The notes under the pieces: model-generated
The model's database searches: none
Seen by the model: only the letters and a program-made list of their open reading frames with translations
What the model was told of the DNA's origin: nothing
Source: Hamadaea tsunoensis DSM 44101
Lineage (GTDB): Bacteria; Actinomycetota; Actinomycetes; Mycobacteriales; Micromonosporaceae
Assembly: GCF_000428945.1 (NCBI RefSeq)
Contig: NZ_AUAX01000003.1
Span: 372,001-436,000 of the forward strand
Length of the DNA stretch: 64,000 nt
Direction of reading: 5' to 3'
Shown here: positions 46,603 to 55,030 of the stretch, in pieces
Numbering within the stretch: position 1 is the stretch's first letter
How the letters are laid out: each line of letters begins with the position of its first letter
Made by a program: the position numbers and the translations under genes

Positions 46603-47556
46603 ATGTCTGACATGCGGTACCGCCCGCTCGGCGACTCCGGCCTGCTCGTCTCCGTCGTCGGTCTGGGGTGCAACAACTTCGGCCGCAAGCTCGACGCCGC
46701 CGGGACCGCCGCGGTCGTCGCGGCCGCGCTCGACGCCGGCATCACCTTCCTCGACGCCGCCGACATCTACGGCGAGCCGTCCGGTTCCTGCGAGACCTTC
46801 CTCGGCGCGGCCCTGAAGGGCCGGCGCGACGAGGTCGTACTGGCCACGAAGTTCGGCATGGACATGGGCACCGGCCGGCCGGACGAGGCGCGCGGCTCGC
46901 GGCGCTACATCATGCGCGCGGTCGAGGACTCGCTGCGCCGGCTCCAGACCGATTACATCGATCTTTACCAGTTCCACAAGCCCGATCCGAGTACGCCGAT
47001 CGAGGAGACCCTCTCGGCCCTCGACGATCTGGTACGCCAAGGGAAGGTGCGCTACCTCGGCTCCTCCCAGTTCGCCGGCTGGCAGGTGACGGACGCGTCG
47101 TGGACGGCGCGCGTACGCGGTCTGACGCCGTTCGTCAGCACGCAGGCGCACTACAACTGGGTGCACCGCTCGCCGGAGACCGAGCTGATCCCGGCCTGCC
47201 TGAAGGCGGGCGTCGGTCTGATCCCCTACTTCCCGCTGGAACTGGGCCTGCTGACCGGGGTCTACAAGCGTGGCGTCACCCCGCCCGAGGGCACCCGCCT
47301 GGCCGGCGCCCGGTACGCGGCCGGCTACGCCCGGGCGGACTGGGACCGGGTCGAAGCGATCGACGGGTTCGCGGCCGAGGCCGGGATCACGATGCTGGAC
47401 GCGGCCATCGGCGGGCTGGCGGCCATGCCGGGCGTCGTCTCGGTGATCGCCGGCGCGACCAAGCCCGAGCAGGTACGCGCCAACGCCCAGGCGGGATCGT
47501 GGCAGCCGACCCCGGCCGAGCTGACCGCGCTCGCCGAAGCGACGGCCGTCCGCTGA
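46603..47556 (+). CDS. Aldo/keto reductase
   Basis: A 317-aa NADPH-dependent oxidoreductase with the AKR barrel. The catalytic tetrad is visible: Asp51 and Tyr56 (FLDAADIYG), Lys83 (ATKFG) and His125 (YQFHKPDP); the cofactor-binding late segment is VIAGATKPEQVRANAQA. Substrate unknown. The stop is 5 nt before the MidA-like gene start, so the two are probably co-transcribed, though no shared function is obvious. Confidence 0.93.
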   Translation: MSDMRYRPLGDSGLLVSVVGLGCNNFGRKLDAAGTAAVVAAALDAGITFLDAADIYGEPSGSCETFLGAALKGRRDEVVLATKFGMDMGTGRPDEARGSRRYIMRAVEDSLRRLQTDYIDLYQFHKPDPSTPIEETLSALDDLVRQGKVRYLGSSQFAGWQVTDASWTARVRGLTPFVSTQAHYNWVHRSPETELIPACLKAGVGLIPYFPLELGLLTGVYKRGVTPPEGTRLAGARYAAGYARADWDRVEAIDGFAAEAGITMLDAAIGGLAAMPGVVSVIAGATKPEQVRANAQAGSWQPTPAELTALAEATAVR

Positions 47557-47561
47557 CCGCG

Positions 47562-48578
47562 ATGGCGGAACGGCTCCGGACGGCGATGGACCGGGCGCTC
47601 TACGGGCCCGGCGGATTCTTCCGTACCCATCGTCCGGCCGGGCAGTTCCGCACCTCGGTCACAGCGTCCCCGCTGTTCGCCGTCGCGCTCGCCCGGCTGG
47701 TCGCGTACGCGGACGGCGTCCTCGGGCACCCGGACCGGTTCGACCTCGTCGACGTGGGAGCCGGGCAGGGACTGCTGCTGGACCGGGTGATGACCGTGCT
47801 CGGCTGGCCGGACCGCGTACGTGCCACGGCCGTCGAGAAGGCGGACCGACCGGACGGGCTCGACGAGCGCATCGCGTGGGTCACCGAGCCGCCGGCCGGG
47901 ACGGTGGGCGTCCTGCTCGCGACCGAGTGGCTGGACAACGTCCCGCTCGACATCGCCGAGGTGGCCGAGGACGGCCGGATCCGGTACGCGCTCACCGACG
48001 GGAGTCTCGGCGACGAGATCGACGCGGCCGACCGGGCCTGGCTGGCGGAGTGGTGGCCGGTCAGCGAACCGGGCGAGCGGGCGGAGATCGGCCGGACCCG
48101 CGACGAGGCGTGGTCGGCGGCGGTCGCGACGGTCCGGCGGGGGATCGCGCTCGCCGTCGACTACGGGCACACGCGGGCCGACCGGCGGCCGACCCTCACC
48201 GGATTCCGCGCCGGTCGCGAGGTCGAGCCGCGTTTCGACGGCACCACCGACATCACCGCTCACGTGGCGGTGGACTCCATCGGTCCCGCCCGGCTACGCG
48301 TACTCCCAGGCAAGCAGCGGGAAGCGCTGCGAGATCTCGGGGTCGACGGCGCGCGGCCACCCCTCAGCCTCGCTCATGAAGATCCCAAGGCCTATGTACG
48401 CGCGTTGAGCCGCGCGAGCCAGGCGGCGGAGCTGACCGGTCCGGGCTTGGGTGATCATTGGTGGGTGCTCGCGCCGGTGGCCATAGAGTGGGGGGATGAC
48501 GACCTTCGCCGAGCTGGACGCGCTGAGCACCACCGACCTGCGCGACCGGGCCTTCGACCTGGCCAAGCAGCGCCGTGA
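47562..48578 (+). CDS. MidA/NDUFAF7-like SAM-dependent methyltransferase
   Basis: A 338-aa methyltransferase of the DUF185/MidA family. Features match NDUFAF7: N-terminal GQFRTSVTASPLFAVALA, SAM motif VDVGAGQG (about 63-70), TEWLDNVPLD (121-130, cf. EFFDVLP), ALAVDYGHTRADRRPTLTGFR region (196-216) and DGTTDITAHVAVDSI. Human NDUFAF7 dimethylates Arg85 of NDUFS2, the NuoD homologue. A NuoD paralogue with Arg at that position is encoded at 50043-51188, so it is a candidate substrate; this is inference. The last 83 bp overlap the next gene, and the final 25 residues are Arg-rich and look unlike the rest. Confidence 0.8.
   Translation: MAERLRTAMDRALYGPGGFFRTHRPAGQFRTSVTASPLFAVALARLVAYADGVLGHPDRFDLVDVGAGQGLLLDRVMTVLGWPDRVRATAVEKADRPDGLDERIAWVTEPPAGTVGVLLATEWLDNVPLDIAEVAEDGRIRYALTDGSLGDEIDAADRAWLAEWWPVSEPGERAEIGRTRDEAWSAAVATVRRGIALAVDYGHTRADRRPTLTGFRAGREVEPRFDGTTDITAHVAVDSIGPARLRVLPGKQREALRDLGVDGARPPLSLAHEDPKAYVRALSRASQAAELTGPGLGDHWWVLAPVAIEWGDDDLRRAGRAEHHRPARPGLRPGQAAP
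48484..48489 (+). promoter_or_regulatory. -10 box inside the MidA-like gene for the 94-aa gene
   Basis: TAGAGT (TANNNT) ends 6 nt before the ATG at 48496; the spacer is six G, which could also serve as a poor ribosome site. The box lies within the coding end of the methyltransferase. Confidence 0.5.
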
Positions 48579-48780
48579 CCTGGGATTCTTCATCGACCTG
48601 TCGCAGCACCTTCCGTCGGCGGGCGACGCGGAGCAGGGCGACGACTCGCTCGGCGACATCGGCCCGCAGATCGACGACTACTTCAACATGTGGCACGAGC
48701 TGAAGGGCCACGAGTACGGCGACCGCGAGCCCCTGATCCGAGCCCGTTTCATCGACTACCTGATGGACGCGGAGAAGTAA
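48496..48780 (+). CDS. Small unknown soluble protein, 94 aa
   Basis: A conserved-looking acidic, mostly helical protein (MTTFAELDALSTTDLRDRAF; central DDSLGDIGPQIDDYFNMWHEL). Codon use matches the neighbours, and it has its own -10 box, so it is a real gene. It overlaps the methyltransferase end by 83 bp in another frame. No family recognised; no signal peptide or membrane segment. Confidence 0.75.
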   Translation: MTTFAELDALSTTDLRDRAFDLAKQRRDLGFFIDLSQHLPSAGDAEQGDDSLGDIGPQIDDYFNMWHELKGHEYGDREPLIRARFIDYLMDAEK

Positions 48781-48834
48781 CCCGTACAGGTGGGGGCGGG
48801 GCGCGGCTCCCGTGACTTTCCCCGCGACGATCGG

Positions 48835-48840
48835 TAGGCT
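48835..48840 (+). promoter_or_regulatory. -10 box for leaderless 364-aa gene
   Basis: TAGGCT (TANNNT) ends 8 nt before the ATG at 48849; no ribosome-binding site in between. Confidence 0.5.
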
Positions 48841-48848
48841 GACCAGCC

Positions 48849-49943
48849 ATGCCGGGCTCCTCCGAATCCCCCGAACGGCACCGCGGCAAGCTGCCCGCGA
48901 TGCTGCTGTGGGCCGGGGTGGGCATCGCCCCGCTCGCCGCGCTCGCCCTCATCCTCGGCAGCGGTGACCGCTCCCTGCGCGTCGCCGTCGGCCTGGCCCT
49001 CGTCGCCGTCGTCCTGATCGGACTGGCGATCGTGCTGCGGCCGGCCGCCGAGCAGATCAAGGAGGAGCTGGAGGACTCCCTCTACGACGAGCTGGACGTC
49101 GTCCGGGAGGACATGCGCGGCGACATCACGACGGCCGCCCGCGCCACGCACAGAGCCTTCGCGGAGCGGTTCCAGCAGCTGCAGGACGGCGTCGAGCAGA
49201 TGCGCGGGCAGGTCGAGGGCATGCGCGCCGAGATCGCCCGGCAGGAGGCGATGCGCGGCAGCCAGCCGCAGCAGCCGTCCCCGCACGCCGCGCCGCCCCG
49301 GCCGAACGGTCCCGGCGTCGTCCGGCACACCGAGACCGTCCAGGTCACGACCCGGTCCACCATCGTCGACCCGCACACCGAGGAACCCGCGCCCGCCCGC
49401 GGCACGGTCTGGGGCCGGCGCCCCGAACCCGCGCCCGAGCCCGCGCCGCCGCGCCGGGCGGAACCCGCGTACCCGGAGGCGCAGCAGTACCCGAAGTACG
49501 AGGAGTCCTGGACCGAGCAGCAGCTGCGCCAGCGGCTCGCCGAGGCGTCGAACCGCGGGCCCGCCCCCGAGGAGCCGCCGTCGGACGAGCGCTGGTCCGG
49601 CGTACGCTCCGGCGACCGCTGGGCCAGCGTCCGGGCCGACGAGCGCGGCCGGGAGCTGCGGATGGGCGAGCGGCGCAGCTCGATGCACGCCGACGAGAAC
49701 GGTTCCGAGGTCCGCTACGAGGACCGCTGGACGGCCATGCGCCGCGAAGACCCCCGGTACGCGGGCGACGCGCCCCGCCGCCGCGAGGAGCAGCCGGACT
49801 GGGAGGGCCGCCGCGGTCCCCGGGCGCTGCCGGCCACATCGGACGAGCAGTCGGGGTCGGAGTGGGTCGGCCGCTGGGCGCCACCGGCCGAGCCGGAGCC
49901 GGAACCGCGTCGCCGCCGCCGCTACGACGACGGCGGTTATTGA
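48849..49943 (+). CDS. Unknown membrane protein with coiled coil and disordered tail
   Basis: A 364-aa protein with two N-terminal transmembrane helices (about 15-38 and 44-63), a coiled-coil (about 68-135, ADEQIKEELEDSLYDEL-like region through RAEIARQEAM), then a long Pro/Arg/Glu-rich disordered region with repeated Trp-Arg phrases (GDRWASVR, EDRWTAMR). Not assigned to a family. It could organise something at the membrane; no function is claimed. It converges on the NuoD paralogue across a large inverted repeat. Confidence 0.7.
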   Translation: MPGSSESPERHRGKLPAMLLWAGVGIAPLAALALILGSGDRSLRVAVGLALVAVVLIGLAIVLRPAAEQIKEELEDSLYDELDVVREDMRGDITTAARATHRAFAERFQQLQDGVEQMRGQVEGMRAEIARQEAMRGSQPQQPSPHAAPPRPNGPGVVRHTETVQVTTRSTIVDPHTEEPAPARGTVWGRRPEPAPEPAPPRRAEPAYPEAQQYPKYEESWTEQQLRQRLAEASNRGPAPEEPPSDERWSGVRSGDRWASVRADERGRELRMGERRSSMHADENGSEVRYEDRWTAMRREDPRYAGDAPRRREEQPDWEGRRGPRALPATSDEQSGSEWVGRWAPPAEPEPEPRRRRRYDDGGY

Positions 49944-49955
49944 TCTCTGCCGGTC

Positions 49956-50038
49956 CCAAGATCCCGCTTGGATCAGGGATATCACCCGAATCTTGGGCCA
50001 TGATTACGTGCGAAAACCTGATCCAAACGGGATCTTGG
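49956..50038. repeat. Long inverted repeat, 22-bp arms with one mismatch
   Basis: Arms 49956-49977 and 50017-50038 begin CCAAGATCCCG and end CGGGATCTTGG, with one G/T-type mismatch. The 39-nt spacer holds another degenerate copy (AATCTTGGG). The GC content is clearly lower than around it. It lies between convergent genes and may end both transcripts, but size and composition suggest an inserted intergenic repeat element. Confidence 0.85.
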
Positions 50039-50042
50039 CCGC

Positions 50043-51188
50043 TTACTTGTCGATGTCGCCGACGACGAAGAACATCGAGCCGAGGATGGCGACCAGGTCG
50101 GGCACGAGCGTGCCGGGCAGCAGCGTCGACAGCGCCTGGACGTTCGCGTACGAGGCGGTGCGCAGCTTCATCCGCCAGGGCGTCTTCTCCCCGCGGGACA
50201 CCAGGTAGTAGCCGTTGACGCCGAGCGGGTTCTCCGTCCAGGCGTACGTGTGGCCCTCGGGGGCCTTGACGACCTTGGGCAGCCGCACGTTCACCGGGCC
50301 GCCGATCTGGTCCAGCCTGGTCAGGCACTGCTCGGCGAGGTCCAGCGACACGTGGACCTGGTCGAGGAGCACCTCGAACCGGGCATGGCAGTCGCCCGCC
50401 GTACGCGTCACGACCGGCACGTCGAGCTGCCCGTACGCGAGGTAGGGCTCGTCGCGGCGCAGGTCGAAGTCGAGCCCGCTGGCCCGGGCGACCGGACCGG
50501 ACGCGCCGAACGCGGCGGCCTGCTCCGCCGACAGCACCCCCACCCCGACCGTACGCGCGAGGAAGATCTCGTTGCCGCGGATGATCCGGTCGAGGTCGGG
50601 CAGGCGGCCGCGGACCTGGCCGATGACCTCCCGGGCGCGCCGCGTCCAGCCGGCCGGCACCTCTTCCTTGACGCCGCCGACCCGGTTGAACATGTAGTGC
50701 ATGCGACCGCCGGAGACCTCCTCCATGATCGCCTGCAACGCCTCGCGCTCGCGGAACGCGTAGAAGACCGGGGTGATCGCGCCGAGCTCCAACGGGTACG
50801 ACCCCAGGAACATCAGATGGCTCAGTACGCGGTTCAGCTCCGCCAGGGCCGTACGCAGCCACACCGCCCGCTCGGGCACCTCGATGCCCATCATCCGCTC
50901 GACGGCCAGCGCGACACCGAGTTCGTTGGCGAACGCGCTCAGCCAGTCGTGGCGGTTGGCGAGCACGATGATCTGGCGATAGTCGCGTACCTCGAAGAGC
51001 TTCTCGGCGCCGCGGTGCATGTAGCCGATGATCGGTTCGGCGGTGACCACGCGTTCGCCGTCGAGGGCCAGCTTCAGCCGCAGTACGCCGTGCGTCGAGG
51101 GATGCTGCGGTCCGATGTTGAGGATCATGTCCTCGGTCTCGATGCCGGCGCCCGTGCCGACCGTCAGTTCCCGCAGCGCCTCAGCCAT
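50043..51188 (-). CDS. Orphan NuoD paralogue (NuoD2)
   Basis: A 381-aa protein clearly homologous to complex I subunit D ([52 protein letters not shown]), but about 60 aa shorter than NuoD and not in a nuo operon. His33 of the quinone site is kept; the quinone-site Tyr is Trp82 (RHDWLSAF versus RMDYLAPL), and the NDUFS2 Arg85 position is Arg59 (YMHRGAEK versus YLHTGIEK). It therefore probably does not reduce quinone as NuoD does. It may work in a variant complex or have a regulatory role. It starts 9 bp after the permease-like gene, so both are in one operon. Confidence 0.9.
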   Translation of the reverse strand: MAEALRELTVGTGAGIETEDMILNIGPQHPSTHGVLRLKLALDGERVVTAEPIIGYMHRGAEKLFEVRDYRQIIVLANRHDWLSAFANELGVALAVERMMGIEVPERAVWLRTALAELNRVLSHLMFLGSYPLELGAITPVFYAFREREALQAIMEEVSGGRMHYMFNRVGGVKEEVPAGWTRRAREVIGQVRGRLPDLDRIIRGNEIFLARTVGVGVLSAEQAAAFGASGPVARASGLDFDLRRDEPYLAYGQLDVPVVTRTAGDCHARFEVLLDQVHVSLDLAEQCLTRLDQIGGPVNVRLPKVVKAPEGHTYAWTENPLGVNGYYLVSRGEKTPWRMKLRTASYANVQALSTLLPGTLVPDLVAILGSMFFVVGDIDK

Positions 51189-51197
51189 GGACCGAGC

Positions 51198-52427
51198 CTA
51201 CCGGCCGGAACTCCAGCGGTCGTCCTGCCACGGGTCGGGCCGGGGCTGCTGGGTCGGCAGCGAGGTCGCCCAGGACCCCGCCTCCGGGGTGGTCCAACCG
51301 CCGCCGGTCCACGTGGTGGCGGCCTCGGCGGCCCAGGTGTCCTCGTCCGAGGCGGCCAGCGGCCGGCCGAACGTCTCGACCAGCCGCGTCACGATCAGGC
51401 CGGCGGCCAGGGTCGCGGCGGCCACCGCGTACGGGGAGATCTTCCAGTTGGCCGCGTCGCCGAGGCGCAGGACGAGCGCGACCACCGTGGTGCCCAGGAT
51501 CGTGCCGAGCACCCCGCCCCGCCGCCCGTACGCCGACACGCCGCCGACGAGCGCGGCGCCGATCGCGAGGCCGGTCCAGTCGAACCCGAGGTCGGGCCGC
51601 ACGCTGCTGCTGAGCCCGGCGAGCAGGACGCCCGCGGCGGCGGCGAGGACCATGGAACCGACGAGGGCGGCCGAGGCGACCATCGCGCCGAAGGTGCCGC
51701 GCCGCAGGGCCGGGTCGCTCACCGGGCGGAAACGGCCGACGCCGCGCCGCAGCGGGCGGATCACGCACAGCACCGCGCCGAGGAACGACACGGCGACGAA
51801 GCCGCCGAGGTAGTACCAGGCGCGGTCGGTCGGGTCGAACTCGCCGGCGACGATGACGGGGCCGGTCTGCTTCTGGATCCAGACGACGACTCCGAGCGCG
51901 GCGGCGAGCGAGCCGGCCCAGGCCGGTACGTGGAACCCGGCCACCAAGACCGCGACGGCGACGCCGGCGAGCGCGGCGAAGCCCACGATCTTGATGCCGA
52001 CCGGCGTCACACCGTCCGCGCCGTGCTGGGCGAAGTAGATCGCCGAGGCCACCGCGACCGGTCCGAGCGCCAGGTTCGGCACGGCCGCGCGCAGCGTGGC
52101 GCTCGCACCGAGGGCCAGCAGGCCGAGCGCGGCGATGAAGACGACCAGCTCCCGCAGGTGCGTCCCGGTGACGAACGCCTTGTGCTGCGAGTACAGCAGG
52201 TACGCGAGCACACCGGCGCCGATCAGGAGGATGGCCTCCCAGGCGAAATGGACGGCCAGCCGATCCCGGCCCGGGTCGCCGTGGTGGGGGTCGTCGAAAA
52301 TGTCCTCGAGCGGTGCGCTGCCGCCGCGTACCGGCGCGATGGACCCGGTCGACGTCGCCGTGCGGAAATCGGGCTCTTCGCGAAAGCCCGGTTCGCCCCG
52401 GAAACGGGTGTCGTCGTCGTAGGCCAT
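51198..52427 (-). CDS. Permease-like membrane protein (BPD_transp_2-type)
   Basis: A 409-aa protein with about 10 hydrophobic helices, a 60-residue acidic N-terminal cytosolic region and a Trp/Thr/Ser-rich C-terminal tail. The arrangement of helices (ALGASATLRAAVPNLALGPVAVAS in part; LDWTGLAIGAALVGGVSAYGRRGG region) resembles permeases of branched-chain amino-acid/ribose ABC transporters. No ATPase or binding protein is nearby. The ATG is preceded by GGAGG. The following gene is the NuoD paralogue, 9 bp away; a joint role is possible but unproven. Confidence 0.65.
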   Translation of the reverse strand: MAYDDDTRFRGEPGFREEPDFRTATSTGSIAPVRGGSAPLEDIFDDPHHGDPGRDRLAVHFAWEAILLIGAGVLAYLLYSQHKAFVTGTHLRELVVFIAALGLLALGASATLRAAVPNLALGPVAVASAIYFAQHGADGVTPVGIKIVGFAALAGVAVAVLVAGFHVPAWAGSLAAALGVVVWIQKQTGPVIVAGEFDPTDRAWYYLGGFVAVSFLGAVLCVIRPLRRGVGRFRPVSDPALRRGTFGAMVASAALVGSMVLAAAAGVLLAGLSSSVRPDLGFDWTGLAIGAALVGGVSAYGRRGGVLGTILGTTVVALVLRLGDAANWKISPYAVAAATLAAGLIVTRLVETFGRPLAASDEDTWAAEAATTWTGGGWTTPEAGSWATSLPTQQPRPDPWQDDRWSSGR

Positions 52428-52559
52428 CTGGACGCCTCCATCGGTTCGGCCCGCCGGACGCCCCGCTGGCAGCGCGTCTGTTCGGCCCCCGGCGCTCCGC
52501 CGTCGGGTACGGCCGCCACAGGCTGGGAACCTACCGGCTGTACGCCGAGAGCAAAAGGC

Positions 52560-53132
52560 CTAGTGCAAGTCTTCTTCACGCTCGCGGCGCCCGCCGACCG
52601 GCACGGTCGCGTAGGTCATCCGGCCGTTTCCGCCGCCCGACCGGCCGTTTCCGTTTCCGTTCTCGTCCTTGTCATCCGGTTGGTCGGGAATCCGGCAGGA
52701 GTGCTCCAGCCAGAGCGCGGCCGCGATCAAGGCAAGCGCGGCGACGAAACCCGCGATGGCCGGCGGCAGGTCGGCCCGGGCGTGCCCGTTGTCGCCCTTG
52801 AGCACCAGGCCGACGACCATGCCGCCCATGAACCCACCGAAGATCGCCCCGGCCAGGGACGACGCCTTGGCCAGCACGACCCAGCGCGCCACCAGCAGCC
52901 CGTGGATGGGCAGGCGGCCGGGCTTGCGGGCGATGCGGGCACGGGTGTTGTTCGCGACCACCACCTCGAACAGGGCCAGCGCGCCCAGCGTCACCGCCGG
53001 GATCCACTGCAGCGACGGGATGCGGTTGTACCAGATGCTGACCAGGAGCCAGGCCACGGCCGCCGCGATCAACCCGGCCACGACCAGGGTCGCCGGGTTC
53101 GTCGGCCGTAGCGACGGCTTCGGTTCGGTCAT
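52560..53132 (-). CDS. DUF3180-family membrane protein
   Basis: A 190-aa protein with four hydrophobic helices and a Gly/Asn-rich tail (ENGNGNGRSGGGNGR). The opening MTEPKPSLRPTNPATLVVAG and position next to folK fit the actinobacterial DUF3180 family, which has no known function. The ATG at 53132 is preferred over a GTG at 53141 because AGGGGG is at the right distance. It probably ends the folP-folB-folK transcript. Confidence 0.85.
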   Translation of the reverse strand: MTEPKPSLRPTNPATLVVAGLIAAAVAWLLVSIWYNRIPSLQWIPAVTLGALALFEVVVANNTRARIARKPGRLPIHGLLVARWVVLAKASSLAGAIFGGFMGGMVVGLVLKGDNGHARADLPPAIAGFVAALALIAAALWLEHSCRIPDQPDDKDENGNGNGRSGGGNGRMTYATVPVGGRREREEDLH

Positions 53133-53172
53133 GAGAATCACGGCCCCCTGCCGGCGTTGGTGGTCGTCGTCC

Positions 53173-53721
53173 CTACGACTCTAGCGAGATCTCCGGCCGC
53201 GCCCACATGGCGAGCACGTCGGTCGCCACCGGCTCGGCGCGGATCAGGTCGTAGACCCAGCCGTGACCCGGCAGGCGCGCGTACGGCTGCGCCTCCAGCC
53301 ACGGCCGCAGCACGAAGGCCCGCAAGTGGGCACGCGGGTGGGGCAGCGTCAGCGCCGCGGTGTCGCGCAGGACCGGCTCGCCGTCCGCGGTGGTCGCGGC
53401 GATGAGATCCACATCGAGCGTACGCGGGGCGAACCGCCGCCCCGGGTCGCGTTCCCGGCCGGCGGACTGCTCGCAGCGCTGGGCGAAATCGAGCCACTGC
53501 TCGACGGTCCGGCCGGCATGCCCGACGATGGCGACGGCATTGAGATAGTTGGGCTGGTCGGCATCGCCCCACGGGGGTGTCTCGTAGACGCCGCTCACCA
53601 CGAGCAGGTCGTCGCCGAGCGCGCGGACCACGCCGCGCAGGTGGGCCTCACGGTCGCCGAGATTGCTGCCGAGACTGAGGACGACGACGTCCATGCGCTC
53701 CTCGCCTGTCACGCTGCTCAT
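53173..53721 (-). CDS. folK: Hydroxymethyl-dihydropterin pyrophosphokinase
   Basis: A 182-aa enzyme of folate synthesis that transfers pyrophosphate from ATP to 6-hydroxymethyl-7,8-dihydropterin. The signatures are LSLGSNLGDREAHL, YETPPWGDADQPNYLNAV and RRFAPRTLDVDLIA (ATP/pterin site). The ATG at 53721 is 7 nt after the folB stop; an ATG at 53694 (MDVVVLSLG) is an alternative start. The long open frame upstream is shadow. Confidence 0.94.
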   Translation of the reverse strand: MSSVTGEERMDVVVLSLGSNLGDREAHLRGVVRALGDDLLVVSGVYETPPWGDADQPNYLNAVAIVGHAGRTVEQWLDFAQRCEQSAGRERDPGRRFAPRTLDVDLIAATTADGEPVLRDTAALTLPHPRAHLRAFVLRPWLEAQPYARLPGHGWVYDLIRAEPVATDVLAMWARPEISLES

Positions 53722-53728
53722 CGCGCGC

Positions 53729-54079
53729 TCACCGCCGGCGGCTGAGGGTGACACTGACATCGGAAAAACTGTGCGGAATCGGGGCACTCGGCTTGTGCAC
53801 GGTGACCGTCGCGCCATTCACTCGCGTATCACTCAGGCAGGCGTCGAGGAGTCGGTCGGCGAGCGTCTCGATGAGGTTCACCGGCTCGCCCTGGACGATC
53901 GCGACGAGCGCGTCCGCTAACTCTCCGTAGTGGACGGTGTCCCGAACGTCGTCGCTCGCGGCGGCCGGGGCGAGATCGAGATCGAGCCGGACGTCGACGA
54001 CGAAGTCCTGCCCCTCGGCCCGCTCGAAGTCGTAGACGCCGTGGTGCCCCCGAGCCCGCAGGCCGGTCAGCGTGATCAT
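53729..54079 (-). CDS. folB: Dihydroneopterin aldolase
   Basis: A 116-aa enzyme that converts dihydroneopterin to hydroxymethyl-dihydropterin and glycolaldehyde. The motif ARGHHGVYDFERAEGQ (with the conserved catalytic region), VHYGELADAL and the late Lys in VTVHKPSAPI are present. Between folP and folK, as in many actinobacteria, so the three steps are encoded together. Length normal. Confidence 0.94.
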   Translation of the reverse strand: MITLTGLRARGHHGVYDFERAEGQDFVVDVRLDLDLAPAAASDDVRDTVHYGELADALVAIVQGEPVNLIETLADRLLDACLSDTRVNGATVTVHKPSAPIPHSFSDVSVTLSRRR

Positions 54080-54126
54080 TCATTCCCCCAGGTCATGCGG
54101 TTCGGCAGGTCGTGCAGGCCGCCAGG

Positions 54127-54969
54127 TCATGCGGGTCGCCAGGTGAGCTCGGGTGCGCCGGTCGCGCGCCAGACCGCGATCGCGTCGACGGTCGCGCGGA
54201 CGTCGTGGACGCGTACGCCCCAGGCGCCGGCCGCCACGGCGAGCACACTGGTCGCGACCGTGGCCGCCTCGCGACCGTCGACCGGCCGGGGCTCGCCGTC
54301 GGGACCGGCCAGCAGCCGCCCGAGGTAGCTCTTGCGGCTCGACGCGTACAGGACCGGGAAACCGAGCTCGATCAGCCGGTCGAGGTGCCGCGTGAGCTCC
54401 CAGTTGTGCTCGGGCAACTTGGCGAAACCGAGGCCCGGGTCGAGGATGATCCGCTCCGCGCGTACGCCGGCCGCCAGCGCGTCGTCGACGCGGCGGGACA
54501 ACTCGTCGCGTACCTCGGTGACGACGTCGGAGTAGACGGCGCGCGACTGCATGTCCGCGGAGTGCGCCCGCCAGTGCATGATCACGAACGGGCAGCCCGC
54601 GTCGGCGACCACCTTGACCATGGCGGGGTCGGCGAGGCCGCCCGAGACATCGTTGACGACCTGGGCGCCGGCGGCCAGTGCCGCGGCCGCCACCTCGGCC
54701 CGGGTCGTGTCGATGCTCGTTGGCACATTCTGTGCCGAGAGTGCCTCGATGACCGGTACGACACGCCCGATCTCCGTCACAGCCGGTACGCGCGCCGCGC
54801 CGGGACGGGTCGACTCGCCCCCTACATCAACCAACTGCGCTCCGTCACGGATCAGCGACGTTCCGTGCTGGACAGCGGCAGCGAAAGAGTCGTATCGGCC
54901 CCCATCCGAAAACGAATCGGGCGTCACATTCAGGACACCCATGACCACCGGCGGCGACAAGAGCAGCAC
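54127..54969 (-). CDS. folP: Dihydropteroate synthase
   Basis: A 280-aa TIM-barrel enzyme joining p-aminobenzoate to hydroxymethyl-dihydropterin pyrophosphate; target of sulfonamides. GVLNVTPDSFSDGGRY and VDVGGESTRPGA are the loops that bind pyrophosphate and pABA; DPGLGFAK and KSYLGRLLAG are also present. The GTG at 54969 follows TAATGT by 6 nt, so the mRNA is leaderless. First gene of the fol operon; divergent from the conjugation-like operon. Confidence 0.95.
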   Translation of the reverse strand: MLLLSPPVVMGVLNVTPDSFSDGGRYDSFAAAVQHGTSLIRDGAQLVDVGGESTRPGAARVPAVTEIGRVVPVIEALSAQNVPTSIDTTRAEVAAAALAAGAQVVNDVSGGLADPAMVKVVADAGCPFVIMHWRAHSADMQSRAVYSDVVTEVRDELSRRVDDALAAGVRAERIILDPGLGFAKLPEHNWELTRHLDRLIELGFPVLYASSRKSYLGRLLAGPDGEPRPVDGREAATVATSVLAVAAGAWGVRVHDVRATVDAIAVWRATGAPELTWRPA

Positions 54970-54975
54970 GTTCTC

Positions 54976-54981
54976 ACATTA
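54976..54981 (-). promoter_or_regulatory. -10 box for leaderless folP
   Basis: Minus-strand TAATGT (TANNNT) ends 6 nt before the GTG at 54969. Confidence 0.55.
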
Positions 54982-55030
54982 CTCATGGTCGCCACGCGAG
55001 GACGCCCGGCTCACATCGGTGAGCTTGTCG

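Noticed and set aside
54085-54135. Short repeats of CAGGTCATGCGG between folB and folP
   Set aside because: Two short, imperfect copies next to a stop codon; too little to interpret.
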